A stretch of 64,000 bases of DNA, taken from Planctomycetaceae bacterium. GTDB taxonomy: Bacteria; Planctomycetota; Planctomycetia; Planctomycetales; Planctomycetaceae. The notes beneath the pieces were generated by a model, which worked only from the letters and a program-made list of their open reading frames with translations, was not told the origin of the DNA and ran no database searches. Both the position numbers and the translations under genes were made by a program. Each line of letters starts with the position of its first letter. Positions within the stretch are counted from its first letter, which is position 1. Below are positions 46,301 through 54,800 of the stretch, in pieces. The DNA lies in contig JABISG010000118.1 in the NCBI GenBank assembly GCA_018699955.1, forward strand, positions 1 to 64,000, given 5' to 3'.

Positions 46301-47179
46301 GCCGGCCGGAACCCTGAAGACGAGAAGATTGACCGGAGCGTTAACAGTCTCCAGGTGGAATTCCGCTTGCAGCTGTATTCCGTCATCACGAATGATGTAC
46401 GAGGGATTTGACTCCACCAGGACCAATGGCCGCGCTGCTGCCTGATCCGGCCGACGACGAATCGTGATTCGGCAGCGCGTTTGGCTTCCCAACTCCACTT
46501 CCCATTCATCGAAATCGCGTTTTTGCTTGTCATCAATTTTCCGGCATTCACCAATCGACGTGTTGACGAGGAATCCTTCGGGCAATGTCAGATGGATGCG
46601 ACTGACCGCAGCGCTGGGAATTTGAACGTCGAACTCAACACTGCGCGGCAGTTTTCGACCGGTCAGATTCCATCGGCCGACTAACGCCGTGTTCTTGCCA
46701 TCGACCAGCAGTGCCGTTCGTCCATCCCCAAGAGTTCCCCAAATCGCCGGCGCGTCGGACCAGCTGATTTCTGAGACGGCCAGATTCAATGGTTCCAGCG
46801 ACAACAGTTCCGGCTGTTTACTGTCGTGTCGAATGTCGGCGCTCAGGCGGCCGCCACGGAGGTTGCTACCGTCAAAGGTCGCCGAATACGTTGCCCGCTC
46901 GATCCAGGCCTTGCGAGGCCGTTGCAGTTTGGCTTGCGAGCGTTCCACCAGATCTTTCAGCGTCCGTCCGCGGAGCGGCACCCAATCACCCTCGGGCCAG
47001 CTGTCGGGTCGGTCGGCCTTAACGTTGATCGGCGTTATCGAAGGTGTCGGCGATTTCTGTTCGGCAGATGTTGCTTCACTTGGCAGGATGAACGCTGCCG
47101 CCACGACAAACAGCGCGCTCCAAGAGCAAATGAAGTGGCGCAGGTTGGCAATCGATGCCTGAAATCCGGCGGTGATCAT
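40304..47179 (-). CDS. Giant 2291-residue membrane-anchored beta-rich protein
   Basis: Not recognised as a known family. Signal peptide (about 1-38), then about 1000 residues of beta-rich extracytoplasmic sequence, a group of membrane helices at about 1030-1110 (WLLAWLGTLGCLLCGLLM; YWLSISLFAAWLSPPF), then a second signal-like helix (about 1130-1153, ATALLLAVALTVAQSFAQ), another ~1030 residues of beta-rich sequence, and final helices at about 2187-2270 (NWMVAAVLLLIGLPLIPV; LGIVLLLVALVVAVW). Each half thus looks like a complete signal/beta-stalk/membrane protein, suggesting fusion of two tandem genes. The sequence LPRSVEFDVQIPSAAVSRI recalls LPARRLQLTVPATAVSRL of the upstream protein. Start ATG overlaps the upstream stop by ATGA. 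No catalytic motif seen. Confidence 0.85.
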   Translation of the reverse strand: MITAGFQASIANLRHFICSWSALFVVAAAFILPSEATSAEQKSPTPSITPINVKADRPDSWPEGDWVPLRGRTLKDLVERSQAKLQRPRKAWIERATYSATFDGSNLRGGRLSADIRHDSKQPELLSLEPLNLAVSEISWSDAPAIWGTLGDGRTALLVDGKNTALVGRWNLTGRKLPRSVEFDVQIPSAAVSRIHLTLPEGFLVNTSIGECRKIDDKQKRDFDEWEVELGSQTRCRITIRRRPDQAAARPLVLVESNPSYIIRDDGIQLQAEFHLETVNAPVNLLVFRVPAGVNVYSVSYGSNNSLTWRLIPDGDDHKLAVQLSDPLLGSSRPLRIAGTSLSTLDKTSQLPQPRLKAALSTTENLRDIKDEFFIGDESKGLGNVVFMSGSLHLKVDSPLELQSVDLRGFRQTATVSTPDVSSSLSFQQFLPDADLRLDVAYPELRRDVTLLTHVETSGENWSMTAHVNLSTHAGNTFEAEFRLAPQWEVIEVRSPNDESTFTNWEVRRQKGGGRTLSIEFRESIAPGSPKTVEIVARRLPLPQSRPLRLPLLRPLKHGSVEQLVAVSRSAVAAPSLETGSGFHIVQPAEAPKFATDSDLWQKIESSSDGSALLLHSSDVSGEGRLRLEQLGPAIDAHIWITHKLDSAGLTEKVQARIRPKGAAVNRLKVYLTVSGGDVQWKLNTNGQAPLDATRILIDQHDDWDLPPGGELWDVHFPRPLRREFTIVGTRTRNATASMMPTLAVIPGLDPFQGIVELQSGGELNVDAKVEGLNAIEAGLIDRQEFSEAAGRKSFGRLWSFQSARESLLLRVREGVGGAMRRPTATMDLQSILSDEFPGFDRHRATLTLLGGGPGEAFRFELPRPAVLLSASLNGALVAPQQRGSEWSFPYTGDGVRSVVRLEYQTPSAEGRLGQTRTIPVPHCEYTILEFNWEFATGPDVWIVREPNDMMLLDRLPQLSWTERFFGPLGRPINLAMFNPFSAKSWATFRTAQSDAQGDKRQTAPQRFSPVGWTVNRATAPYLPGALVISTRRHSQAWLLAWLGTLGCLLCGLLMRVRHSKFRMGAFGYWLSISLFAAWLSPPFYALVAGGCVVGTAVALLFPRRLLEKLRFRKPPEDLVPTGSTASYRAAPATALLLAVALTVAQSFAQEETAGNAVRSSGEPLAQRDPLPMQSIRVLVPNTNGDLRIRDDSIVYIERSALTRLRLQVDRSDEAGSFLVSAANYIARVDENNSVVVEAKYKVYLLPTMRTARVVFPNARANPDHCMVNDRPQPIILGKEGKQFFVELKSTTEDSLSGAVSEFDVSVEFRPATDVAPRGDGFQLNIIPVASAHLQQEFSLAPGTIELNGARGEQVVAGDRRSLSVLLGKTSHFQVLWSKNTEPVQAPARLEAAVTTHVTVRPTWLELIYHVDYRVLSGEVDFVAWKLPHAFDNMVVRKVTLGGEPIDDYSAAASTKRTSKLLVQFTDSQRRDFAVDALVIVPISMNGNGEVHVPTASLIVQSAQPYLISEIDNLLGIVAPPEFDITPLENDEGAQEIATETFKTLAGNSDSVRPIQYAYDTLPAERRLPFLLKSAVALRRVRMIQTGIVRGDVLKWTLTADLETSRAPVFRHRLRVPPQLAIADISVREDDAERLVHWSRRGNAIELFLSDKSTGIQSISLTGERRMSSAASVALPLVKIDQAEIIDSRLRIFYEPPSAVQLSESDALDEIETSVAPSIGEGELELLGQYRLNSDERVPRIQVDSHSGQMRTEAIVSISQRSSAEWQVVYDFQFHRTNNGMPITQVHLRIPKRFVNRYRVESPSVNLSSDLQTDGSIRLTCVTKSKPAKSLGVRIVATLDTPPPGDWSLPQVDVEDVNPFDGYLLISRELELQPVGLGTDRVLPRALPITVRRRAEIGSADDKWRAYIVESPGGSFFTGLAKANSDVSRIPLVETRIVPNVGRDSFGRTTIWITNLTDDKLELAWPRDLMMRALFIDGQPAVSIQLDETSHSLSIPIAKGAGPHRIDLHWSQPAVKSPSRWSPRLQPIPVPRMIYVERSIIRMLPPEGSFYAAGDQLEEIDEFDYALDKLEALFQLNEPQSDGQQRPPLWNRLLRQHRMIKSRLSNSRQASSTNPQWIARRERFGRIDQGIADIAAHIAQDAPDAETQANDWPDVVGDSTFATITPTPNRTAMLGRIVQSSSQSLPSISFWIVKNWMVAAVLLLIGLPLIPVVRRLVKLEIGSWLSRNQPAAWALLGILWWTCLRPSELGIVLLLVALVVAVWDRRRSKSESDLVVNVTADESTGTATNSP

Positions 47180-50100
47180 ACATGACTTCCCGATTCCGGA
47201 GCCGTCATCGTTTCTCGGTCGGGCGACGCCGTGGGTCGAACAACCGTTGGGTCCTCTGAGCCAGGCCCCCGAACCGGCACCGATTCGACGGACGACAACG
47301 AAGAGAGCCGCGCGTTGAAATCGCCAGGCGATGACAGCGTCAGAACCGGCACTTGCTTCTCTCGCCGCAGCCCACTATTGATCGACGCGGCCACCACCGC
47401 CAGTAACAGCCCCAGCACTGCCGGTTGCAGCAGCAACTCCACCGGGGCCGGAAACCACAGCGCGACGGCCGACACTGCAAATGCAATGAACAGGAAAGTC
47501 AAAACGTTCCGCGTCAATGGAACGTAAAGCAGCACAAAACCGGCAGCGAGCGACAGTCCCGCACCGAGGAACACCACAAACGGTAACCTCATCGTTCGGC
47601 AGTTCAACGAAGCAGCCGGACCGAAACGGCTAAACTGATACGAGTTTCCCGGCACGGTTTCAATTTGATCCGCCGGACCGTCAGCCGTGTTGATCCAGTC
47701 ATCCAACTGGGGCGCGGTGTGTGACGGGAGCGGTTGCCGACTCCAGAGCAAACCGCGTCGCTGCCAGCGGTATCCAGCCGTGTATTCGGCCGGTTGCGTG
47801 AACAACAACTGATTGCCTGGCAAAGACACCTGCCAGATCGACTTCTCAACCCACACACCGGATGTGAACTCGGGCGCCACAAGTTTGTGCGGCCTGCTCC
47901 ACTGCAGGGGAACGGCCGTTACCGAATGGAACTTAATCGTCAACAGTCGTGAGCCGACTGGTGTGGCATCGGAATCTTCGAGCCGAAAGAATCCGCGGTC
48001 GGCATCGAGTACGACAATCTCGTCCGGGGTCAATTGACGCTTCCCCCACCAGGCCGCGTCCAACGCAATTGCGCGGGGGGGTAATGTGAGCGAAACGGCT
48101 GAGACGGTACCGTCGATGCGGAATCGAGCGCGCGATTGGGCGACCCCATTCGAGTCCACGACGGTTCGAATCAAAACCTTGCGGACCTTGAAGTCCTGCG
48201 TCCACTTGCGAATCGAATCACTCAGCGTCAACGCCGCGCTATGCGGCGAACCCTTCGCCATCCAAACCGACGAATTTCCAGAATCCGGCTGTGCTTCCCA
48301 CGCCTGCTCGTCCACGGGGGCAACGTCGAGGCCACTGTCGTTATCCCACTCCAACTGAGTCGAGGCCAACGGATTGTCTGACGATTGCACCAACGGCAGT
48401 GTGAGGGAAGTGGAATTTCCGTGGGCGGGAACTTCAGCGACGTCAATTGTAAATCGTGCCACGATGTCGAATTTCCCAATCCGTGGCTCGGGTAGAATCA
48501 ACCGAACTTCATAGAACGTTCCTTCATCCAGGGGCGTGGAATTCGGCGACAGGACAACGTCTTCGCCCAGCGTAAACTGCACACGTTTCCCCAGCTCATT
48601 GGGAACGAGCAACAACACCTGTGTCAGCCGTTCAAAGGCGACGTTGTAAGTCGTCCGCTGCGTCACCAGCAGTTTCTTTCCATCCAATTGCATTTGGGCC
48701 GTTGATCGCGTTGCGATTTCGCGGTCGTGAACGATGACCTTTGATGTCAATTCGTTTTCCGGCTCGTCGATTCGATAGCTGGCCCTCAAGAGCGGGCGGA
48801 GGTCTTCCGGAAGAGACTCCACACTTGTGCCGTTTGTCGCCGGCAATTGCCCCCCGTTCGTGCCGGCCTGCGAAAGCTCGACCTCGACGTTCTCAGTGGC
48901 AAGCAAGTCGAGAATTGTCGGCTGAGGCGTCAATGCTTCCACATAGGGCAGGCTCAATGGAACGCTCTTGTCGGCGGTTATCGGACGGCTCGCTTTCAGC
49001 TTCAATTCAAATGAACCCGTCTTTCGGCGTAACAGCGGAATTCGCAAGAGACCTTCATCCAGCCGCTCGTTCGCTTGATCTCGATTCAGCAAATCGACAG
49101 GGCCGACAGCCTCAATATTCCAACCCTGTTTGGCTGCGTTCGGCCAAAGAACGGCAATCTCTGGAACCGCGCCCCGATAGACCTGAAAAGTGAAAGACGC
49201 GTCGAGCTGCACGCTCTCGGGCGACATATGAAGTTGCAACTTTGGCTTCACCGTGAATCCCGGCTCAATTTCGTGCAGATCGAGCACCAGCCGGAATGGC
49301 TGCTTCAGGAACTGGTATGCCGTCGTTGCACGCTCCCCGTCGGCTAAGTCGCCAACGTTGATACGATGCACAAACCGGTCTTCCTGTTCCCGTCGGGTAA
49401 TGCGAAACCCATCGAGGCCGCTGATTGCCAGTTCGCCCTTTTGCCGCCGAGCGAGGTCGATCTCGAACCCTTCCAGGGTCAACTTCCCACCATCACCGGG
49501 AAGGGGGGCTTCGAGCGTCCACTTCAATTCGACGGGGCCTTTTGTCTGCTCCAAGAGAGTGACCGTTGCGTGCGTTCCCGCGACGAGTTGATGATCGCTG
49601 TACGCTTTGCTTTCGACATCCAGCAACTCGAAGCCGGCCGGCAAACGCACGTTAACTTTTGAAAACGTTCCCTGCAGAGCCTGAATCTGCTGCGTTGCTT
49701 CCAGCACGACCGACTCGCCTGTTAACTTCACGTTGATGACCGTTCGCGATTGAAGGACCGTTTCCACAGGGCCTTGCTCGGCAAGCGGCTCCCACGAAAC
49801 ATCCAGCCGGCGGCCCAGCCCTTGGACTTCCAAAGTCGTTCCCAGCTTCGCAATCGATGTCGTTTTCACCCACGCATCTTTGGGCGACACCTTTGTTGAC
49901 AACTTTTCGATGGGGACCTGCAACTTCAACCGACTGACCGCAGTGGCGGGAACCGTCAACTGCAGCCGTCGTGCGGGCAACTGCTTCTTAATCGGAACGA
50001 TCATCGACAGCGTCAGAATGTGATCGCCCTTTCCGCGCAGCCACCAGTGGTAGCCGGCTTCCCGTTTGAAATCGTCGTCGGGCGTCGCCGTGCCTTCTCC

Positions 50101-50541
50101 CTCATACTCGTGGTCGGTCAGCGTGGCCTCATTCAGATTCAGTGGAATTCGCAGCGGAACGTCGTCGCGGTTAATCTGGATTGCAACGGTCGCCGTCACA
50201 ACCGCGCTTTCATCGTCTTTCGCCAAACCCTCAATTGCGATCGACGTGATGCTGTAATCGGGGCTGTTCTGGCTGTCGAGCCACTTGAGAAACCGCTTCT
50301 TTTCCTCACCAACCAGCAGCAGTCCCGGTTCGGTCTCCTTCCCGCCGTCGCCTGTCTCAACCTCCGGACTCGTCTCGGCCTGTTTCTCTGCTGCGGCTGT
50401 CGGCGGTTTTCCATCGACCTGCTGTGCGCCGGCAACACCGAGGAAGACAGACACCATTCCGAACAGACAGACGATCAGCGCGCCGACTACGCGGCGGCGG
50501 ATTAAAGAAGTGACGCAACAAGTTTTTTGTGCGACTTGCAT
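47176..50541 (-). CDS. Large 1121-residue beta-rich membrane-anchored protein, unknown
   Basis: Start placed at ATG 50541 (adjacent ATG 50553 possible; the open frame extends to 50694 without family-like sequence). The N terminus (TSLIRRRVVGALIVCLFGMV, cut near AGAQQ) is a basic signal peptide. About 900 residues of beta-rich, repetitive extracytoplasmic sequence follow, with segments such as LPARRLQLTVPATAVSRLKL that resemble the N-terminal part of the 2291-residue protein encoded downstream. Near the C terminus are three or so membrane helices (about 985-1060), then a hydrophilic tail with no motif. No known domain assigned. It overlaps the next gene (ATGA), so the two products are likely made together, and may form one complex. 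Confidence 0.82.
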   Translation of the reverse strand: MQVAQKTCCVTSLIRRRVVGALIVCLFGMVSVFLGVAGAQQVDGKPPTAAAEKQAETSPEVETGDGGKETEPGLLLVGEEKKRFLKWLDSQNSPDYSITSIAIEGLAKDDESAVVTATVAIQINRDDVPLRIPLNLNEATLTDHEYEGEGTATPDDDFKREAGYHWWLRGKGDHILTLSMIVPIKKQLPARRLQLTVPATAVSRLKLQVPIEKLSTKVSPKDAWVKTTSIAKLGTTLEVQGLGRRLDVSWEPLAEQGPVETVLQSRTVINVKLTGESVVLEATQQIQALQGTFSKVNVRLPAGFELLDVESKAYSDHQLVAGTHATVTLLEQTKGPVELKWTLEAPLPGDGGKLTLEGFEIDLARRQKGELAISGLDGFRITRREQEDRFVHRINVGDLADGERATTAYQFLKQPFRLVLDLHEIEPGFTVKPKLQLHMSPESVQLDASFTFQVYRGAVPEIAVLWPNAAKQGWNIEAVGPVDLLNRDQANERLDEGLLRIPLLRRKTGSFELKLKASRPITADKSVPLSLPYVEALTPQPTILDLLATENVEVELSQAGTNGGQLPATNGTSVESLPEDLRPLLRASYRIDEPENELTSKVIVHDREIATRSTAQMQLDGKKLLVTQRTTYNVAFERLTQVLLLVPNELGKRVQFTLGEDVVLSPNSTPLDEGTFYEVRLILPEPRIGKFDIVARFTIDVAEVPAHGNSTSLTLPLVQSSDNPLASTQLEWDNDSGLDVAPVDEQAWEAQPDSGNSSVWMAKGSPHSAALTLSDSIRKWTQDFKVRKVLIRTVVDSNGVAQSRARFRIDGTVSAVSLTLPPRAIALDAAWWGKRQLTPDEIVVLDADRGFFRLEDSDATPVGSRLLTIKFHSVTAVPLQWSRPHKLVAPEFTSGVWVEKSIWQVSLPGNQLLFTQPAEYTAGYRWQRRGLLWSRQPLPSHTAPQLDDWINTADGPADQIETVPGNSYQFSRFGPAASLNCRTMRLPFVVFLGAGLSLAAGFVLLYVPLTRNVLTFLFIAFAVSAVALWFPAPVELLLQPAVLGLLLAVVAASINSGLRREKQVPVLTLSSPGDFNARLSSLSSVESVPVRGPGSEDPTVVRPTASPDRETMTAPESGSHV

Positions 50542-50722
50542 CAACGCGACCATCACCAAACAGAATTGCCGTCTGACGGCGAGATGTGACCTTCGAGAGA
50601 CGTGCGCTGCCGAACAAGACGGAGGTTGGATGTTGCCGTGGCGAACAGACAGCTCCCCTCCATCATATACGTCAGCCAAACCGCGAAACAGCACCTTTCT
50701 TCAATTGTCGCTGAGAAATTGC

Positions 50723-51502
50723 TTACGCGAACAATTGTTGCAATTGTTCGTGAATTGCGGCCCCGTTACTGGCCAGAATATCGGGTTCACCAATGTCGAG
50801 GTCCGAACCGTCGGTTTTTGTCACCCGGCCCCCCGCTTCTTGAATGATAGCCGCCCCGCCGGCCATGTCCCACGGTTTCAAGGTTGTGGAAAAATAGATG
50901 TCCATACGGCCCGCCGCGACGTACACCAAATTGAGCGCAGCCGAACCGGTGCGCTGCACAGTCTGTGCGACCGCCAAAGCCCGCAGAAACCGTTCAATCG
51001 CCGGATGATCCCGGTCGGCCACCACCGGCAAACTGGCAACCGCCATTGCCTGATCCAGCGAATCGACACTCGTCGGCTGAATCGGCTGCCCATTAAGCGT
51101 AGCACCGTTTCCTCGCAGCGCCGAGAACATCTCGTCACGATTCGGATCGAACACAACACCTGCAATCAACTCGCCGTCGCATTCCAACCCGATGGAAACC
51201 GCATAGAACGGAAATCGATGCACGTAATTCGATGTGCCGTCCAACGGGTCTATCACCCAACGATACGGAGAGTCGCTGTTGGTTTCCGACAGCCCCTCTT
51301 CACCGAGAAAATTGTGTTCCGGAAATCGGCCGTGAATCAAATTGTAAATCGCTTCCTGCGATGCCAGATCGGCCTCGGTCACATAATCCGAACGGCCCTT
51401 CTCACTCACCGTGAACTTGGATGACCACTCATCGAGAATGCGCCCGCCAAGCCGAGCGGCCTCTTCGGCCGTTTCCAGGAAGTCCGTTTCCGAGACTGAC
51501 AT
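50723..51502 (-). CDS. Inositol-monophosphatase family phosphatase (SuhB-like)
   Basis: 259 residues; AAAGGG lies close before ATG 51502. The family's metal-binding signature DPLDGTSNYVH (about 86-96, normally DPIDGTxNFxH), the GEEG block (about 67-70), and WDMAGGAAIIQEAGG (about 212-226) are all intact, so it is expected to be an active Mg2+/Li+-sensitive phosphatase. Members act on inositol phosphates, fructose-1,6-bisphosphate or 3'-phosphoadenosine 5'-phosphate; which applies is open, though the last would fit sulfate ester metabolism (inference only). It lies 181 bases upstream of the two giant genes on the same strand and could be co-transcribed. Confidence 0.92.
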   Translation of the reverse strand: MSVSETDFLETAEEAARLGGRILDEWSSKFTVSEKGRSDYVTEADLASQEAIYNLIHGRFPEHNFLGEEGLSETNSDSPYRWVIDPLDGTSNYVHRFPFYAVSIGLECDGELIAGVVFDPNRDEMFSALRGNGATLNGQPIQPTSVDSLDQAMAVASLPVVADRDHPAIERFLRALAVAQTVQRTGSAALNLVYVAAGRMDIYFSTTLKPWDMAGGAAIIQEAGGRVTKTDGSDLDIGEPDILASNGAAIHEQLQQLFA

Positions 51503-51887
51503 ATTGCCCTTTCACGAATTCGCACCACGTGCTGGGGCGGTTTCGCGTCTGTAGATTTCAACACATAGGAATGACGTCCGAAACAGACAAATGTAACGGA
51601 CGTGTAACGGAATGTGGCATCTGATATTGCCACCGTTCAGACGGGGGCATTATTGTCGTTGATGCAACCGTTTGACAACCGCTCGCACTGTCACATTACG
51701 TGGGCCGAACAGAATGACCCCATGAACTGCCAGCCTGCGATTATTTCGCCCGTTGTTGAATTTTCCTGGAGAATCTCACCAGAAAATGGCGTCTAATCCG
51801 TCTAGCTATTGTGTCTTGCGCCCACAAAAGCCCACGGGCCGCGCCCCGTGGGATCGAGCCACCAAACCCATTCGAGAGAACACAGCC
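51503..51887. other. Divergent region between suhB-like and macroglobulin genes
   Basis: About 385 bases with no supported gene. It must hold promoters for both directions. It contains the 30-nt hairpin repeat (51827-51856) in what is probably the 5' leader of the large + strand gene. No clear -35/-10 pairs were identified. Confidence 0.4.
51827..51856. repeat. 30-nt hairpin repeat, copy 3
   Basis: Starts AAAGCCCACGGGCC and ends CCCGTGGGATCG. Same length and ends as the copy at 17656-17685, five differences. At positions 8 and 23, a T-A pair in the other copy is an A-T pair here, a compensatory change that keeps the stem. Lies 31 bases before the start of the giant macroglobulin-like gene. 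Confidence 0.78.
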
Positions 51888-54800
51888 ATGAAACATCGCC
51901 GCCTGTTCCTGAGCCTGCCCATTGTTTTGGCCACGGCGATGGCGACCGCGCAGTTCTCTCAAGCAGCGGATGTCGATGCCAAGGTGGCGAAGCGGCCCGC
52001 GGTCACCTCGTTACCCCGCGTTTCTCCTGCCGTTCAGAATGCATTGGCCGGGAGTGAATTCGCCAAAGCCATCGAACTGATCGACGCCCAACTGAAAAAA
52101 GACGATGTCGTCGCGCCCGATTATCTGCTCTATCTGCGGGGCCGCGCTCAAACGGAATTGCGAACATTCGACGACGCACTGCTCACTTTCGAGACGTTGA
52201 AAAAACGGTATCCCAACAGCGTCTGGATCTCCCGTGCGCGGTTCGGCCAAGCCGACGTCTTCGCCCGCCAGCGAAACTATCGTAAAGCGGGTGAAATCTA
52301 CCGTGCCGAAGCCGAACGGCTGCTCTCGCGCGGCCGCAAAGACAAACTGGCCGCAATCTATCTCGAATTCGCCCACCGCTACTTCAAAGGAATTCCCGCC
52401 AAAGACCCCTCGGCCAAGCCCGATTACACCCAAGCGTTGGCCTACTATCAGGAAGCGCTGAAACTCGAACCGAGCCTCGCAGTCCGACACGATGTTGAGC
52501 CGCGCATCGGCCGATGTTTTCACGAACTGGGAAAACACGGCGAGGCAATTGCCGCCTACCGCAGTTATCTCGCCCGCTACGCCGACGAGAAAACGAAAGC
52601 CGACGACCGCACACCGGCCAATACCGAAGTCGAAGTGCGATTCCAGCTGGGCCGCTCGCAACTGACCGCCGGACAAAACGCCGAAGCACGAAAGACCTGG
52701 CAGGATCTCGTTCAGCAGAAACCCGAATTCTTAAAGAAACCGGGTTTCGCCGCCGCGGAACGAATCGCCGTTGCAACCTATCAAATCGCTCGCACCTTCG
52801 GTATGCCCGCCCCCGGAACCATCGGCGACTTGGAACTCGGCGTCACTGCGCTGGAAAGTTTCCTGAAAGCGTATCCCAAACACAAACTCGCGCCGCAGGC
52901 CGAGTTCGACATCGCCCAAGGATACGCGCACCACGGTCGATACGATCAGGCCATCGCGCAATTGCAAACGCTCATCGGCAACAAAACGCATGCGGAAACG
53001 AAGCAGGTCGCCGACGCCCGCAAGTTGCTCGGCGATTCCTATTTCGCACAGAAGAACTTCACCGAAGCCATTGCCGCCTGGCGCGAGTTCCTCGACAAAC
53101 ATCCCACCAATGCCGGTTGGGCCAACGTCCAGCGGCTCGTCATCAACAGTGAATTCCAAATGGGCGAGGAGCAACGACGGCAGAAGAACTACGCCGCCGC
53201 CCGCAAGCAGTGGGAAACGTTTCTCAATAAGTATCCACTCGACTCCCGCGCCGCACACTTACTGCTGCGCTTCGGCGAAATGAATTACGCCGCCGCCGCT
53301 GCGGAACAGCGTAAGGAACTCGAAGGCAAACAACCGGATGACGACACGCCCGATTCGCGCCGCGTCACGCCCGCCGCCCAAAAACTGTTCGACCTCGCCA
53401 TCGCCGACTGGACGCGGCTCGTCAGCAAATATCCCGGCAGTAACGAAGCGTCACGCGCCGCCTATCTCATCGGCGTCACACTCGAAGATCGGCTTGGCCG
53501 ACTGCCGGACGCGCTGGAAGCATACAGAAAAGTCGCCGGGGCATCGCAGCCGGCTGCCCAGAAACGCATCGCCGGCCTCACCTCGCATCGGCTGGAAGTC
53601 GTCACCGACCGCAAGTACCGCACCAACGAACGCGCAAAGATCACACTCCGCACCCGCAACCTCGAAAAGGTCACGGTTGCCGTCTACCGCATCGACATGA
53701 TCGACTACTTCCGCAAGATGCATCTGGCCGACGGAATCGAATCGCTCGACATCGCGCTCATCGATCCGGACAAATCGTGGGAGTACACAGTCGATGGCTA
53801 CGAGAAATATCGGCAACTGACCAACGAGATCGAAATCCCGTTGGAAGGCCCGGGCGTTTCGGCCGTCACCGTCACTGGTGACAATCTCGAAGCGACGACA
53901 ATGGTCATCGTCAGTGACATCGACGTCATCGTCAAGAGTTCGAGAAACGAACTCTTCGTCTTCGCCGAAAACATGCTCACCGGCAAGCCGGTCCAGGGCG
54001 TCAGCCTGCTCGTCAGCGACGGCAGCAAAGTCTTCGCCGAAGAACTGACCAACAAAGACGGCATCGTGCAGCATGTTGGCGACGAATTGAAAACCGTCAG
54101 CGACCTGCGCGTGTTTGCGATCCACGAAGGACATGCCGCTTCCAGCGTGACCAGTCTCAGCGGACTCGACTTCGCCGTCGGATTGGCACCCAAAGGCTAC
54201 CTCTATTCAGATCGTCCCGCCTATCGCGCCGGCCAACTGGTGCATCTGAAGGGCGTGATTCGCTGGGTCGATGGCGATCGGTTCGTCTTCAAGGAAGGCG
54301 AACAGTACAGCCTCGACGTCTACGATTCGCGCGGCCGCGTGATTCACACGCAGAAAACCAAACTCAGCAAATGGGGTACCTTCGCCGAAAACTTCGCGCT
54401 GCCCGACACCGCACCGCAGGGTGATTACCGCGTCCACCTGCATCAGGCGGCCGACAAACCGTCGTACGAAACGTCGTTTCAGATCCACGATTACAAACTC
54501 GAACCGATCCAACTTGCCGTCGAGTTGCCGCGCAAGGTCTTTTATCGCGGCGAGAACATTACCGGCACGATCTCGCTCAAGTATTATTACGGCACGCCGC
54601 TGGCGGACCGCACCATTCAATACCAGTTGGCCGATGACCGCCTGCACACGGCCACCACCGATAACAAGGGTGAGGTCACCTTCGAGTTCGAGACCCGCCG
54701 CTTCAGCGAATCGCAATCGCTTGGGTTGAATGTGACATTTCCAGAACGCAACCTGCGAACTGCCGAGACGATCCAACTTGCGACGCGCGGGTTGGACATC

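Noticed and set aside
51753..51887. 45-residue N-terminal extension of the macroglobulin-like protein
   Set aside because: The extension includes the translated hairpin repeat, and a clear signal peptide starts at ATG 51888.
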